Shown here: positions 37,594 to 45,756 of the stretch, piece after piece
How positions within the stretch are numbered: position 1 is the stretch's first letter
Layout: the number at the start of each line of letters is the position of its first letter
Source: Microbacterium testaceum
GTDB taxonomy: Bacteria; Actinomycetota; Actinomycetes; Actinomycetales; Microbacteriaceae
DNA length: 64,000 nucleotides
Reading direction: 5' to 3'
Assembly: GCF_020781835.1 (NCBI RefSeq)
Contig: NZ_JAJGNJ010000004.1
Span: 124,001 to 188,000, forward strand
The notes under the pieces: generated by a model
What the model saw: the letters and a program-made list of their open reading frames with translations, nothing else
The model's database searches: none
What the model was told of the DNA's origin: nothing
Made by a program: the position numbers and the translations under genes

Positions 37594-39041
37594 GACTTCT
37601 GCAGCATCCGTCCGTAGGTCGCACCCCACACGCGGAGCAGGTCACGATAATCCTGCTCGCTCGCACCGACAGCGGCGACCGAACGCGCGAACGAGAGAAG
37701 CAGCAGTTCCAGCGCCGTGCGGACGGGCGCACCCGAGTCGCCCAACTCCTGGAGCGGGCGGTACAGCGCGGCGAAGCCAGGGTGGTCGATGTTCATCGTG
37801 ACGTTGAGGTGGCGCTGCTTCAGCGTCAGATCGAACATCGACTCTCCCGACAGTTGGTCTGCCCCAAGGTGGTACCTCAGCGCTCCGGTGGTGCGTCCCG
37901 AGGTGCGGATCACAGGGAGGTCGGCGTCGGCGGCACCGGCGATGCGGCAAGCACCTTGGACGGTTGCTTCGAACTTTACCTCCTCGAAGGCTTGCCGGAC
38001 GCGGGCGTTGAGGACGCGGGCGATGGATTCCAGTTCGGGTTCTAGCGCTTCACGAAGCGCAGCCGTGGGGCGCACCCCCTGCTTGTTGACGGTGATACCG
38101 AAGTGCTCGTCGAGCGCGGGTTCGAACTCGATCTCGCACCGCCACCAGTCGTCGTAGTTCTCTTTCCGCTTGCCGCCCATGAGGTACCAGCCGCTGGCGA
38201 TCTCCCGCCCCGCGCGCAGGATCGAGACGCCACCATGCCCCACAATCCCGACCTTCCTCTTCGTGGCGTTGTCGAGGTGATGCCAGCGGGTGACCGGCAG
38301 CATGGCGAACGTGACGCTGACGAAGCTGGTTTCCCCAGCGGCAGTCGCAATCTCGTAACGGATTGGCTCGAACGCCAGATCTGCAGAGTGCCCGTTGAGC
38401 TTCGTGGAGAGCAGCATCGGATCGAGTGGTTCGACCGTATGCCCGTTGATCCGCAACGTCAGCCCCCGGTCGAGGAACTTCCGGAACATCCGACCCAGAT
38501 CGCGGTGGAGCGAGCGATCCAGCCAGGCGAGGCGGCGGTACTCAATCCGGTCGCACTCCGTCCAGACGACACGGCAACCAGATGGTGCGGCGCCTCTCGC
38601 GCCATCGTGGAGCGCTAGCGACTCTCCCTCGCCCCGCGCCACCGAGTCGACATCGAGGTGAACCGCTCGCGCAACGGTTCCCGCTTGCCACGCTGTCACC
38701 TCGACCTGACGTGCCTGGCTTAGCGACGCAGCAGGTAGCCCCATACCGAACCGTCCGAAGGAGGATCGCGAGTCAAAGCGAGATGATCCACCAAAACGCA
38801 GGCAAGCCGCCAGTTCTTCCTCAGTCATACCCGTGCCGTCATCCTCGACGCAGATCCGAGGAAGCGCGTCAGGGTCGCTCCGACCGATGGTGATGTCGAT
38901 AACGGCGGCGCTCGCTTGAAGCGAGTTGTCGATCAGTTCTGCCAACGCCGTAGAGAGGCTGACGTAACCCGACTCGCGGATCGCCCTGATGAAGTTCGCG
39001 GGTACGAGCAGGTCGGACGCGTGGCCCTGAGAACGGCCCAT
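37590..39041 (-). CDS. GHKL (MutL/Hsp90/MORC-like) ATPase
   Basis: 483 residues. The ATP-binding fold has all GHKL motifs: N box ELIDN (35-39), G1 box EDDGTGM (66-72) and G2 box FGRFGMGLPAAS (about 95-106). A second domain follows (to about 300, with GGHGGVSILRAGREI-like sequence), then a region with EFEPALDEHFGITVNKQGVRPT that resembles the transducer region of MORC/MutL proteins. The C-terminus may dimerise. Such ATPases close like clamps on DNA. It precedes and is coupled to the DruA-like gene. A GHKL partner is not part of the Druantia types I know. Confidence 0.88.
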   Translation of the reverse strand: MGRSQGHASDLLVPANFIRAIRESGYVSLSTALAELIDNSLQASAAVIDITIGRSDPDALPRICVEDDGTGMTEEELAACLRFGGSSRFDSRSSFGRFGMGLPAASLSQARQVEVTAWQAGTVARAVHLDVDSVARGEGESLALHDGARGAAPSGCRVVWTECDRIEYRRLAWLDRSLHRDLGRMFRKFLDRGLTLRINGHTVEPLDPMLLSTKLNGHSADLAFEPIRYEIATAAGETSFVSVTFAMLPVTRWHHLDNATKRKVGIVGHGGVSILRAGREIASGWYLMGGKRKENYDDWWRCEIEFEPALDEHFGITVNKQGVRPTAALREALEPELESIARVLNARVRQAFEEVKFEATVQGACRIAGAADADLPVIRTSGRTTGALRYHLGADQLSGESMFDLTLKQRHLNVTMNIDHPGFAALYRPLQELGDSGAPVRTALELLLLSFARSVAAVGASEQDYRDLLRVWGATYGRMLQKS

Positions 39042-39472
39042 TATGACTCCCTCCGTCAGAGATGGGGTTACGTCTAGGGTAGCTCGCCGAGGCGGTCCGC
39101 CGCAGGGGAAATTCTGAGAGAAGTGCGGCCCAACACACCGCCGCGAGTGGCAGAGTAGATCCAGCAGGCCACCTAGAGATCCTCCGCAACCTGAAGGTCG
39201 TACCGCTACCAGCGAAGCCCTCGTCGCACGCCTGCTCAGCGAGAGGCTCGACGACAGAAACCCTCGCCAATGAGGTGCACCTCTCGCCCCGGCAGAGCAC
39301 CAAGAGGGTCTCCGTCACGTTTGGCAGGCCGCCGCTCGTCTACCTCACCGCGCCCCACGCGGCGGATGGCGAGACTGCTGGCGGAGGCCGACCTTACACA
39401 CCGGCTGCCGCCGAACGCCGCGAGTGCAGACGCACGCCTCGTAGGCAGATGCCAGTGTCCTTGATGAGACAG
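39042..39472. other. Gene-free spacer between defence locus and regulator operon
   Basis: About 430 bases. Short frames exist but have biased, Arg-rich translations and no support. It holds the promoter region of the leftward GHKL gene. No repeat, tRNA or recombinase remnant was noticed. It may be leftover DNA from the insertion of the defence module. Confidence 0.4.
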
Positions 39473-40612
39473 TCAAGACGGGACGTGCGCGGCGAGCCAG
39501 GCGATCACTGCGCTCTGCCATCGGTCGGGGTCAGAGTTCCACGAGAGCGTATGTCCGGCCTCGAAGGTCTCCAGCGAAACAAGGCCAGGCCGAGCATCTC
39601 GGAGTGCTTGTGAGAGCCGTATCGGTACGGAGTCGTCGTGGGTGCCGTGAAGGATGAGCGTGGGCGCGGTGAGTTCCTCGGCACGAACCGTCCAGTCGAA
39701 GGATCGGATCGGGATGCTCTCGGGCAGGCCGACCATCCGGGCCAGCGGGCGGAGCGTCAGCCACGGGATCGCGAGGCTGCCCGCGGCTGAGGGGAGTCCG
39801 CTGCGGGTGCAGTTCGCCTTGATGACCTCGGTCCAGTCGAGCACGGGCGAGTCGAGCACGAGACCGGCGATGCTGCGTCGATACGACGGGTGGTGAGCGA
39901 GCTGGAGCGCGATGGCCGCGCCCATCGACCATCCGAACAGCACGACCTGTCGGGCTCCGTGCCGCATCGCGTACTCAATGGCGGCCGCGGCGTCGTCGGC
40001 CTCGGTGAAGCCGAGTGTTGAGCGACCGTTGCCGACTCCCGGGCCTTCGCCGTCGGCTCGGTAGCTGATGACGAGCGAGGTGTAGCCGCGCTCGGTCGCG
40101 GCGAGCACGGCGCGAAGCGTTCCGGCTCGGACGCTGCCGAGGCCATGTAGGTGGATCGCCCACGTCGACCTGCCGCTGTCGCCGTCGATGCGCCAGGCGG
40201 GGGCAGGCCCCGCGGGGGTGTCGATGGTGATGTCGTGTGCATGAAGGCTGGCGTCGTGCGGGGTCGCGTAGTAGATGCCGCTCCAGGAGACGTGATCGCC
40301 AGCCCTGAGAGTGAGCCCCGATGCCGTGCTCGTCACCCGTCGTGCGATCAGAGTCGGTCCACGGTCGAGCACGTCTTCGGAGAGTTGCGCCCAGCCTCCG
40401 TTCTCGAACCAGAGGTTGTACGCGCCTTCGGCTGCGGTCTGGCGAGTTCGGTCGAGCACGATGAGAGGGCCGTCGCCGTCGCGCTCAACCTCGCGGACGG
40501 TCAGGTCGTATCGCCGCGTGCTGGGGGCTGTTAGCCGCCGCGCGATCACCCAGCCGACACCCAACGCGCCTGCCGCAACGAGTCCGGCACCTAGCGCGAC
40601 CCGTCGCATCAC
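39473..40612 (-). CDS. Alpha/beta hydrolase with N-terminal membrane anchor
   Basis: 379 residues. A single hydrophobic segment at the N-terminus (ALGAGLVAAGALGVGWVIA) anchors it. The hydrolase domain follows, with GWSMG as nucleophile elbow, Asp in HGTHDDSVP and His in EAGHT, so the catalytic triad is complete. It may be an esterase, lipase or peptidase with unknown substrate. Two starts are possible: GTG 40612, or ATG 40609 directly after it; both overlap the stop of the MAB_1171c-like gene. It is the last gene of the XRE/ImmA operon. A similar neighbour set (regulator, ImmA protease, MAB_1171c membrane protein) recurs in actinobacteria. Confidence 0.85.
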   Translation of the reverse strand: MMRRVALGAGLVAAGALGVGWVIARRLTAPSTRRYDLTVREVERDGDGPLIVLDRTRQTAAEGAYNLWFENGGWAQLSEDVLDRGPTLIARRVTSTASGLTLRAGDHVSWSGIYYATPHDASLHAHDITIDTPAGPAPAWRIDGDSGRSTWAIHLHGLGSVRAGTLRAVLAATERGYTSLVISYRADGEGPGVGNGRSTLGFTEADDAAAAIEYAMRHGARQVVLFGWSMGAAIALQLAHHPSYRRSIAGLVLDSPVLDWTEVIKANCTRSGLPSAAGSLAIPWLTLRPLARMVGLPESIPIRSFDWTVRAEELTAPTLILHGTHDDSVPIRLSQALRDARPGLVSLETFEAGHTLSWNSDPDRWQSAVIAWLAAHVPS

Positions 40613-41628
40613 GAACTGCCCTCCTGGCCGACCCGGCCTCCTGGCGAAGCGGTGGTCCGTGTCGCTCTCGTGTCGAGTCCGAGGAGGTGGCTCTCGGCGC
40701 GATTCAGCAGGGCGCGCTCGGCTGCGCTGATGTCGAAGGTGACGCGCGGGTCGATCATCGCGTCGCGGATCTCAACGATCTCTCGGTGTAGACGGCTCTC
40801 CAGGTCATCCGCGCTCGCAGCGAGCGGGTCTGCTTGGCTCAGCCCAGGCCGCACGAGGGACGCCCGCTTCCAGAGAGGCTCCAACTGTGTCGCGAGGCCG
40901 ACGGTGCGCTTCCGGCGCATGTCGTGCTGTGCGCGGCGGACGACAGGCTGCGCGGCGAAGCCCGCGCATAGGAAAAGGAACGCGAGTAGAGAGAGCGGTT
41001 CGTAGGCGCGTTGGACGGCGCGCATGAGATCGAGATGTCCTGTGACGTGTGCGACATCCATGATGAGCACGGCCAGGCACAGTCCGCCGCCGAACGCCGA
41101 TCCCAGGCTCAGCAGAGCCGAGGGGAGACGCTGGATGCCGGAGCTGCGCAGATATTGCCGCGCGGCGAGGATCATCATCGTCGTGATGACGAGGAAGAAG
41201 TAGCTGAAGTTGATGATCGAGTAGGCCGCTGCTGCGGGTTGCGCGCCGAGGTCGATCATGAACCGAGTCGTGGTTGTGCCTCGGTCGATGAACACGAACG
41301 TCGTGGTGATCGCAAGAAGCGAGGTGAGGAGCACCGGGATGCCCACGGCGACCCGCACGAGCCTGGGGCGGTACTCGTCAGCCTTCATGACGCCTCGACC
41401 GAGAAAGAAGATCCCGGTCATCAGCAGCCCATCCGAAACGAGGGTTGTGACGTTCGTGCCGCCAAGAAGCGGATCGGTGACGAGGTAGATGGCGTCGACG
41501 TTCAGGGTCATCGCGACGGCAATCGTGAAGGAGGCGTAGGTGATGCTTCGATCCGCCCGTTTGCGGCGGAAGATGAGCAGGCTCGCCACGAGCGCCCACA
41601 TGAGCGTCGCGACGAGCGCCTGGATCAC
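40609..41628 (-). CDS. MAB_1171c-like seven-helix membrane protein
   Basis: 339 residues from GTG 41628, coupled to the ImmA gene by GTGA. It has about seven membrane helices in the first 230 residues. A cytoplasmic C-terminal part with many Arg/Glu follows (RAQHDMRRKRTVG, LESRLHREIVEIRDAM). The family is annotated as putative transporter in actinobacteria but no substrate is known. A sensor or signal-transducing role is equally possible. Its presence between an ImmA-type protease and a membrane hydrolase suggests a signal module. Confidence 0.75.
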   Translation of the reverse strand: MIQALVATLMWALVASLLIFRRKRADRSITYASFTIAVAMTLNVDAIYLVTDPLLGGTNVTTLVSDGLLMTGIFFLGRGVMKADEYRPRLVRVAVGIPVLLTSLLAITTTFVFIDRGTTTTRFMIDLGAQPAAAAYSIINFSYFFLVITTMMILAARQYLRSSGIQRLPSALLSLGSAFGGGLCLAVLIMDVAHVTGHLDLMRAVQRAYEPLSLLAFLFLCAGFAAQPVVRRAQHDMRRKRTVGLATQLEPLWKRASLVRPGLSQADPLAASADDLESRLHREIVEIRDAMIDPRVTFDISAAERALLNRAESHLLGLDTRATRTTASPGGRVGQEGSS

Positions 41629-42089
41629 CCGAAAATCTCCGAATAGCGGGACTCGGCGAACACCGATCCTCGGATGCCCGCGGCCAGCCGATCTGCGAGC
41701 GACTCGGCGGCGATCTCCGTCTCACTGTCAATGTCCTGTCGCTTGAGCAGGCGTCCGCGCGTGTGAGGAGGGATGTTGGGCAGCAAGACGTCCCCGGCTG
41801 TGCAATCGTCGCCCTCCGTGTGACCGAGGATCATGTGGGCCAGCTCGTGAAGGACGAACTGCTGGCGGTGCAGTGCAGAGTCGCTGCGTGCGTGGAGCAC
41901 GAAGTCCTCGGTGTCGGTGACCAGCCAGAGCGCACAGATGCCGTCGCGGGTGTCGAGGTCGGCGAGTTCGACGACGCGGAGCCTACGATGGCGCCGTTCC
42001 TGTATGGCCTGGAGAAGGTGCGCAAGCGTGAATCTGCTGCCGAGCCGCAGATCGGAGACGGCGGCCGTTACGGTCTCTTCGGTGTTCAC
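41625..42089 (-). CDS. ImmA/IrrE-type metallopeptidase
   Basis: 154 residues from GTG 42089. The zinc site HELAHMILGH (HExxH) is intact, and a further acidic cluster (DIDSETEIAAESLADRLA) supplies the likely third ligand Glu. ImmA of ICEBs1 cleaves the ImmR repressor to switch the element on; IrrE/PprI cleaves DdrO after DNA damage. Here the neighbouring XRE gene is the obvious substrate. It lies 58 bases after the XRE gene and is coupled to the membrane protein gene. Confidence 0.87.
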   Translation of the reverse strand: MNTEETVTAAVSDLRLGSRFTLAHLLQAIQERRHRRLRVVELADLDTRDGICALWLVTDTEDFVLHARSDSALHRQQFVLHELAHMILGHTEGDDCTAGDVLLPNIPPHTRGRLLKRQDIDSETEIAAESLADRLAAGIRGSVFAESRYSEIFG

Positions 42090-42147
42090 GTTTACCCCCT
42101 CTCGGCCGAGCAGCTACTGGCCTCGGCTCCGTGGTGCGCGACACCCG

Positions 42148-42579
42148 TCAGTGCTCGGGTGTTCGCATCATTTCCTCGTCCAGGAACTTGCTGATGGCTT
42201 GGAGCGCCTTCGGCGAGATGTCGCCGAGTGTGCGGGCAGCGTAGGACTTCACCTTCGCTGCACGCATCGAACGCACGAGGTCGAGTTGGGCGGAGACCTT
42301 CTCCGGGGTTGCCACGCCGCTCTCCCCCGCAAGAAAGGCAGCATCAACGTCGAAGAAGTCCGCGAGTCCCTCGAAGATTGCGGTGTCTTGAACGTATCGG
42401 TGGCCGTTGACCATGTACGTCCATCGAGATCGAGACAGGCTGATGCCACGTTGTCTCAGATACTCCGCGATCTGCGAGTAGGTCGGTTCGGAGCCGGACT
42501 CGGCGACAGCGACATCCATCAGAAGTCGCAGGCGTTTGGCGAGGTCGTCAGCCGCAGCCTGACTTTCGTCTTCAGTCAT
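42148..42579 (-). CDS. XRE-family transcriptional regulator (ImmR-like)
   Basis: 143 residues from ATG 42579. A G-rich stretch upstream may act as ribosome site. The N-terminal helix-turn-helix is YSQIAEYLRQRGISLSRSRWTYMVNG with the recognition helix after SRSR. Then follow FEGLADFFDVDAAFLAGE and a C-terminal extension (about 90-143) that could be the protease-sensitive region. Its operator is probably the set of four palindromes starting 65 bases upstream. It would repress its own operon and the rightward transfer operon. Confidence 0.87.
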   Translation of the reverse strand: MTEDESQAAADDLAKRLRLLMDVAVAESGSEPTYSQIAEYLRQRGISLSRSRWTYMVNGHRYVQDTAIFEGLADFFDVDAAFLAGESGVATPEKVSAQLDLVRSMRAAKVKSYAARTLGDISPKALQAISKFLDEEMMRTPEH

Positions 42580-42655
42580 CGTCGCTGACCCCCCTTCCCT
42601 TCGGGAGGGCCAAGGCATCGACGTAGCCCAGGCCCAAGGGTAGTTGTGCATGCTC

Positions 42656-42684
42656 AATCTACCCGTTGAGCATGCACAAATCAA
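42656..42684 (-). promoter_or_regulatory. Promoter of XRE/ImmA operon
   Basis: On the leftward strand TTGATT (42684-42679) and TAGATT (42661-42656) are separated by 17 bases. Operator copy 2 lies in the spacer and copy 1 overlaps the -10 element, so bound regulator would block it. Confidence 0.55.
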
Positions 42685-42687
42685 CTG

Positions 42688-42716
42688 TTGCGCATGCTCA
42701 ACGTGCGGTGTTAGAA
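42688..42716 (+). promoter_or_regulatory. Promoter of transfer operon
   Basis: TTGCGC (42688-42693) and TTAGAA (42711-42716) with a 17-base spacer. The -35 element is part of operator copy 3, and copy 4 lies downstream of the start point, so repression by the same regulator is likely. Confidence 0.5.
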
Positions 42717-42903
42717 CGGAATCTCGGGAGAGTTTTGAGCATGCTCAACGCGGCTATCCGGTGAGCGGGAGGTTCCATGAACGCAGCGCGACCCCGCAGC
42801 CTGCCTGCGTTGCCCGCCGGACGGCGACCGTCTCTTGGGAACCCCGGCGCACCTGATCGACAAGAGCCGCACAGCTCACGACCAGGCCAGAGGAGGTGCC
42901 GAG

Positions 42904-43839
42904 ATGACGATGCCGGAAGCCTCGCGCGGAGAGCGCCAGTCGCTGGATGCCGCCGCCCTGCTCGCCTCGCTCACCGGGCTGTCGCCGAGCGCCGCAGCGT
43001 GTCGCTACGCCGAGGCAGGCATCCCGGTCTTTCCCTGCGTCGCAGGAGGCAAGCGCCCGCTGACCAAGCGGGGATTCCACGAGGCGAGCACCGAACCACG
43101 CCAGGTCGCTCGCTGGTGGGCGCGGTGGCCGCGCGCCAACATCGGGATGCCGACGGGCCAGCTCTCCGGGCTGGAGGTCGTGGATGTCGACGTGCACGGG
43201 GCGATCCGCGGCTTCGCAGCGTTCGAGCTGGCCCGGCGCGAGGGGCTGACGGATCGCTGGGCCGCGTTCATTCGCACGCCCTCGGGCGGAGTCCATGCCT
43301 ACTACCCGGCCGATCCCGAGCTGGCGCAGCCGTCCTGGCAGGTGGCGCGTGCTGGCATCGACTTCCGAGGATCGGGCGGCTACGTCATCGTGCCGCCCTC
43401 GATCATCGCCACCGATGCGGGGCAGAGTGCGTATGCCCTCATCGGCTCCGGGCGAGGCGATGCGGTTCCCATCGATGCCCGCGCGCTGCGGCAGTTTCTC
43501 GATCCGCGATCGGCGCGCCCGATGCCCGTCATCCCTGTCGAGCGAACAGACGGCGTTGACGTGGAGCGGATCGCCCGCTGGGTCGGGATGCGCGGCGAGG
43601 GCGAGCGCAACCGCGGCCTGTTCTGGGCCTCGTGTCGGCTCATCGAGGCGGGCATCCCGCCCGACCGCGTGCGTGCCGCGCTGGTGCCGGCTGCCGAGCG
43701 CGCAGGCTTGCCCGCGCCGGAGATCGAGACGACGATCCGCTCGGCGCACCGCGTAGCGAGGGGCGCACCGTCTGCGCCCGCCGCCAGTTCCATGCCCAGC
43801 CATGCAGCTCAGCCTTCATCGGGTCAGGTGCTCTCGTGA
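42904..43839 (+). CDS. Bifunctional DNA primase/polymerase (prim-pol)
   Basis: 311 residues from ATG 42904 (AGAGGAGGTG ribosome site). The prim-pol core runs to about residue 215: YAEAGIPVFPCVAGGKRPLTKRG, GMPTGQLSGLEVVDVDVHG with the metal-binding Asp pair (VDVD), RTPSGGVHAYYP and FRGSGGYVIVPPS. A C-terminal helical domain with ERNRGLFWASCRLIEAG follows. Such proteins prime replication of plasmids and integrative elements. It is the first gene of the rightward operon and is coupled to the next gene by GTGA. Confidence 0.9.
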   Translation: MTMPEASRGERQSLDAAALLASLTGLSPSAAACRYAEAGIPVFPCVAGGKRPLTKRGFHEASTEPRQVARWWARWPRANIGMPTGQLSGLEVVDVDVHGAIRGFAAFELARREGLTDRWAAFIRTPSGGVHAYYPADPELAQPSWQVARAGIDFRGSGGYVIVPPSIIATDAGQSAYALIGSGRGDAVPIDARALRQFLDPRSARPMPVIPVERTDGVDVERIARWVGMRGEGERNRGLFWASCRLIEAGIPPDRVRAALVPAAERAGLPAPEIETTIRSAHRVARGAPSAPAASSMPSHAAQPSSGQVLS

Positions 43840-44477
43840 TCCCCGGCAACACGCAACAGCCGCGCGGGCGGATCGCCGTGTGGACGGCGGTGGCTGGGAC
43901 CGTATTCATCGCCGCAGCCGCCTTCTGGCTGTCGTTCACGGCGCTCGCCGACCTCGCGCGACGTTCCGGCGTCGATGAGAGCCAGGCGTGGGCGTGGCCG
44001 CTCATCGTGGACGGCATCATCGTCGTCGCCACGGTGTCCGTCGTCGCGCTCGCGGGGCAGCGTGCCGCCTGGTATCCGTGGCTGCTGCTCATGGCTGGTG
44101 CCGCGGTCTCGGTCGCAGCCAACGCGATCCACGCGGTCGTCGCCGCAGACGCCGACGTTCCTTCTGCGCTCGCGGGATCGGTTGCCGCGGTTCCGCCGCT
44201 CGTGCTGCTGGCGATCACGCACCTGACGGTGGTGCTCACCCGACGGTTCCGTGCAGAGCCGTCGACCCAGACGACCGAGTTGGTGCCGAGCGCGGTCGAG
44301 TACCTGTCGCCGGAAGCGCCTGCGCACCTTGCTCCTAGAGAACTCGCTCTGCGGATGAAGGAGGACGGCATGACGAATACCGCCATCGCTCGTGCGACCG
44401 GGGTGCATCCGTCCACGGTCGGTCGTTGGCTGGCGACGCCCGCGCTCGCCGCCGCATCGGAAGGAGGCGCGCTGTGA
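43836..44477 (+). CDS. DUF2637 SpdB-like membrane protein with C-terminal HTH
   Basis: 213 residues from GTG 43836. Four membrane helices (about 14-36, 48-68, 76-98 and 112-132) form the DUF2637 domain, found on actinobacterial conjugative elements and related to the Spd (spread) proteins. The C-terminal 50 residues carry a helix-turn-helix (LRMKEDGMTNTAIARATGVHPSTVGRWL), so the protein may contact DNA at the membrane. Coupled by GTGA on both sides. Confidence 0.85.
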   Translation: MIPGNTQQPRGRIAVWTAVAGTVFIAAAAFWLSFTALADLARRSGVDESQAWAWPLIVDGIIVVATVSVVALAGQRAAWYPWLLLMAGAAVSVAANAIHAVVAADADVPSALAGSVAAVPPLVLLAITHLTVVLTRRFRAEPSTQTTELVPSAVEYLSPEAPAHLAPRELALRMKEDGMTNTAIARATGVHPSTVGRWLATPALAAASEGGAL

Positions 44478-44914
44478 ACGACGAGCTGCCAGAAGACGAG
44501 CATGCCCGTCGGCTTGCCGATGTCCTCCACACACTGAAGCCGACTCCCAGCGAGGCTGCTGAGATCTCCGAGCTGGCGCGCCACACCGACCCGTGGCTCG
44601 CCGCGCAGACGTGGCGCGGCGGCCACCCACTCCTGGAGCGCCTGAGCGCAGAGCACGACCGCAGCCAGGTGGTGTGGGTGCGCCCGACCGAGCTACTCCC
44701 GTCCGCTTCGGCCCGCATGATCGGGCGCGGCATCGACCTGCGCACCGAGCTGGCACGCCGCGTCGAGGAACGTCGGCAGACCTCGCCGCAGGCAACTCCG
44801 ATGACCCGGCCAGGCATCCGGGCGCGTGCCCAGGGCATCGCGCCGCTCTCCGCGTTCGGGCAGTCGCCCGCACACCAGTCCCCTGTCAGCCGCGACCCGC
44901 TCCGACGCCTGTGA
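44474..44914 (+). CDS. Hypothetical transfer-operon protein (146 aa)
   Basis: 146 residues from GTG 44474, overlapping the previous stop. The chain begins MNDELPEDEHARRLADVL and contains WLAAQTWRGGHPLLERL and VVWVRPTELLP. The C-terminal third is basic and Pro/Arg-rich, likely disordered. There is no recognised domain. Its place in a tightly coupled operon of replication and transfer genes suggests a helper role. Confidence 0.7.
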   Translation: MNDELPEDEHARRLADVLHTLKPTPSEAAEISELARHTDPWLAAQTWRGGHPLLERLSAEHDRSQVVWVRPTELLPSASARMIGRGIDLRTELARRVEERRQTSPQATPMTRPGIRARAQGIAPLSAFGQSPAHQSPVSRDPLRRL

Positions 44915-44921
44915 GCACACC

Positions 44922-45752
44922 ATGTCTGCCCCGCCCGCTCCACCGTCGTTCCGCACCCCGGAGGGATTACGCGCGCTCCTGGAACGTCTGCACGACGATG
45001 GGAAAGGCGCGTGGCAGCGCGACGTGGATGTCGCGGCGCTCATGGATTACACGGCGGGTCGGTACGCGAGCCTCGCGCGAAAGCACGGCCTCGACCCGTG
45101 GGAAGCGGCGAGCGCCGCGTTCGACGCGATGCGCACCCCGGCCGTGCGCAACGCGGAAGATCCGTGGGCCGTCGTCACCCGTGCTGTGCAGGTCACACTG
45201 ATCGCTGAGGAACGAGGCAACGGACTGCTGTGCTCGACGCATCAGGCACGCAGGCCGCAATACAGCGGTTTCCACGACCCGGAGCGGTTCAGCGACCGGG
45301 AGAACCCGCTCACCGCCTACCACGAAGCGTTGCAGGTCGCGCCCGCGGGTGAGGACGAGAACGAATCGGACGACGAGGCATCTGGCGTCGTCCGTGCAGT
45401 CGAGGACGCGATCAAGCTACTGACGCTGCTCGACTGGCCGGAGCAGACGGCGCGCGCAGCCATCGAGCACATCTGCACTCGACTCGGCGACGCGCCGTCG
45501 CGGGCGAGCGCAGCGGAGTCGCTTCGGCGAGACCCACACGCTCGGGCCGTGCTCGATCTGTCGTCGACGAGCTGGAACGCGCTGCTCCGTGCGATCCTCG
45601 GCAACCCCGATCCCGATCAGGCCCGCACCGCCGTCGGCCGCGGCGTGCTGTACCGCCTTCTTGTCGGCGAACCCCTGCGCGCGCTGCTCACCGATGACGA
45701 CCTCGTGCTGCTGCTCGGCCTGAACGCGCCCACTCTGGCGGGGGCGAGGTGA
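44922..45752 (+). CDS. Hypothetical transfer-operon protein (276 aa)
   Basis: 276 residues from ATG 44922, eight bases after the preceding stop. The region at about residues 20-105 is helical (DVAALMDYTAGRYASLARKHGLDPWEAA, AVVTRAVQVTLIAEERG) and faintly like the sigma-70 region 2 helices, but this is not certain. An acidic linker (EDENESDDEASG) and a second helical domain (about 150-276) follow. It may be a DNA-binding or regulatory protein of the element. Confidence 0.7.
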   Translation: MSAPPAPPSFRTPEGLRALLERLHDDGKGAWQRDVDVAALMDYTAGRYASLARKHGLDPWEAASAAFDAMRTPAVRNAEDPWAVVTRAVQVTLIAEERGNGLLCSTHQARRPQYSGFHDPERFSDRENPLTAYHEALQVAPAGEDENESDDEASGVVRAVEDAIKLLTLLDWPEQTARAAIEHICTRLGDAPSRASAAESLRRDPHARAVLDLSSTSWNALLRAILGNPDPDQARTAVGRGVLYRLLVGEPLRALLTDDDLVLLLGLNAPTLAGAR

Positions 45753-45756
45753 GCGC

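Larger units (their letters stand above)
42644..42748. promoter_or_regulatory. Four copies of a 14-bp palindromic operator
   Basis: Consensus TTGNGCATGCNCAA. The copies are TTGTGCATGCTCAA (42644-42657), TTGAGCATGCACAA (42666-42679), TTGCGCATGCTCAA (42688-42701) and TTGAGCATGCTCAA (42735-42748). Spacings are 22, 22 and 47 bases, so the first three lie on the same face of the helix. They fill the region between the XRE operon and the transfer operon. A dimeric HTH regulator bound to several sites is expected. Confidence 0.88.

Noticed and set aside
39042..39472. Short frames (for example 39270-39464) in the spacer
   Set aside because: Arg/Pro/Ser-rich translations, no ribosome sites and no motifs.
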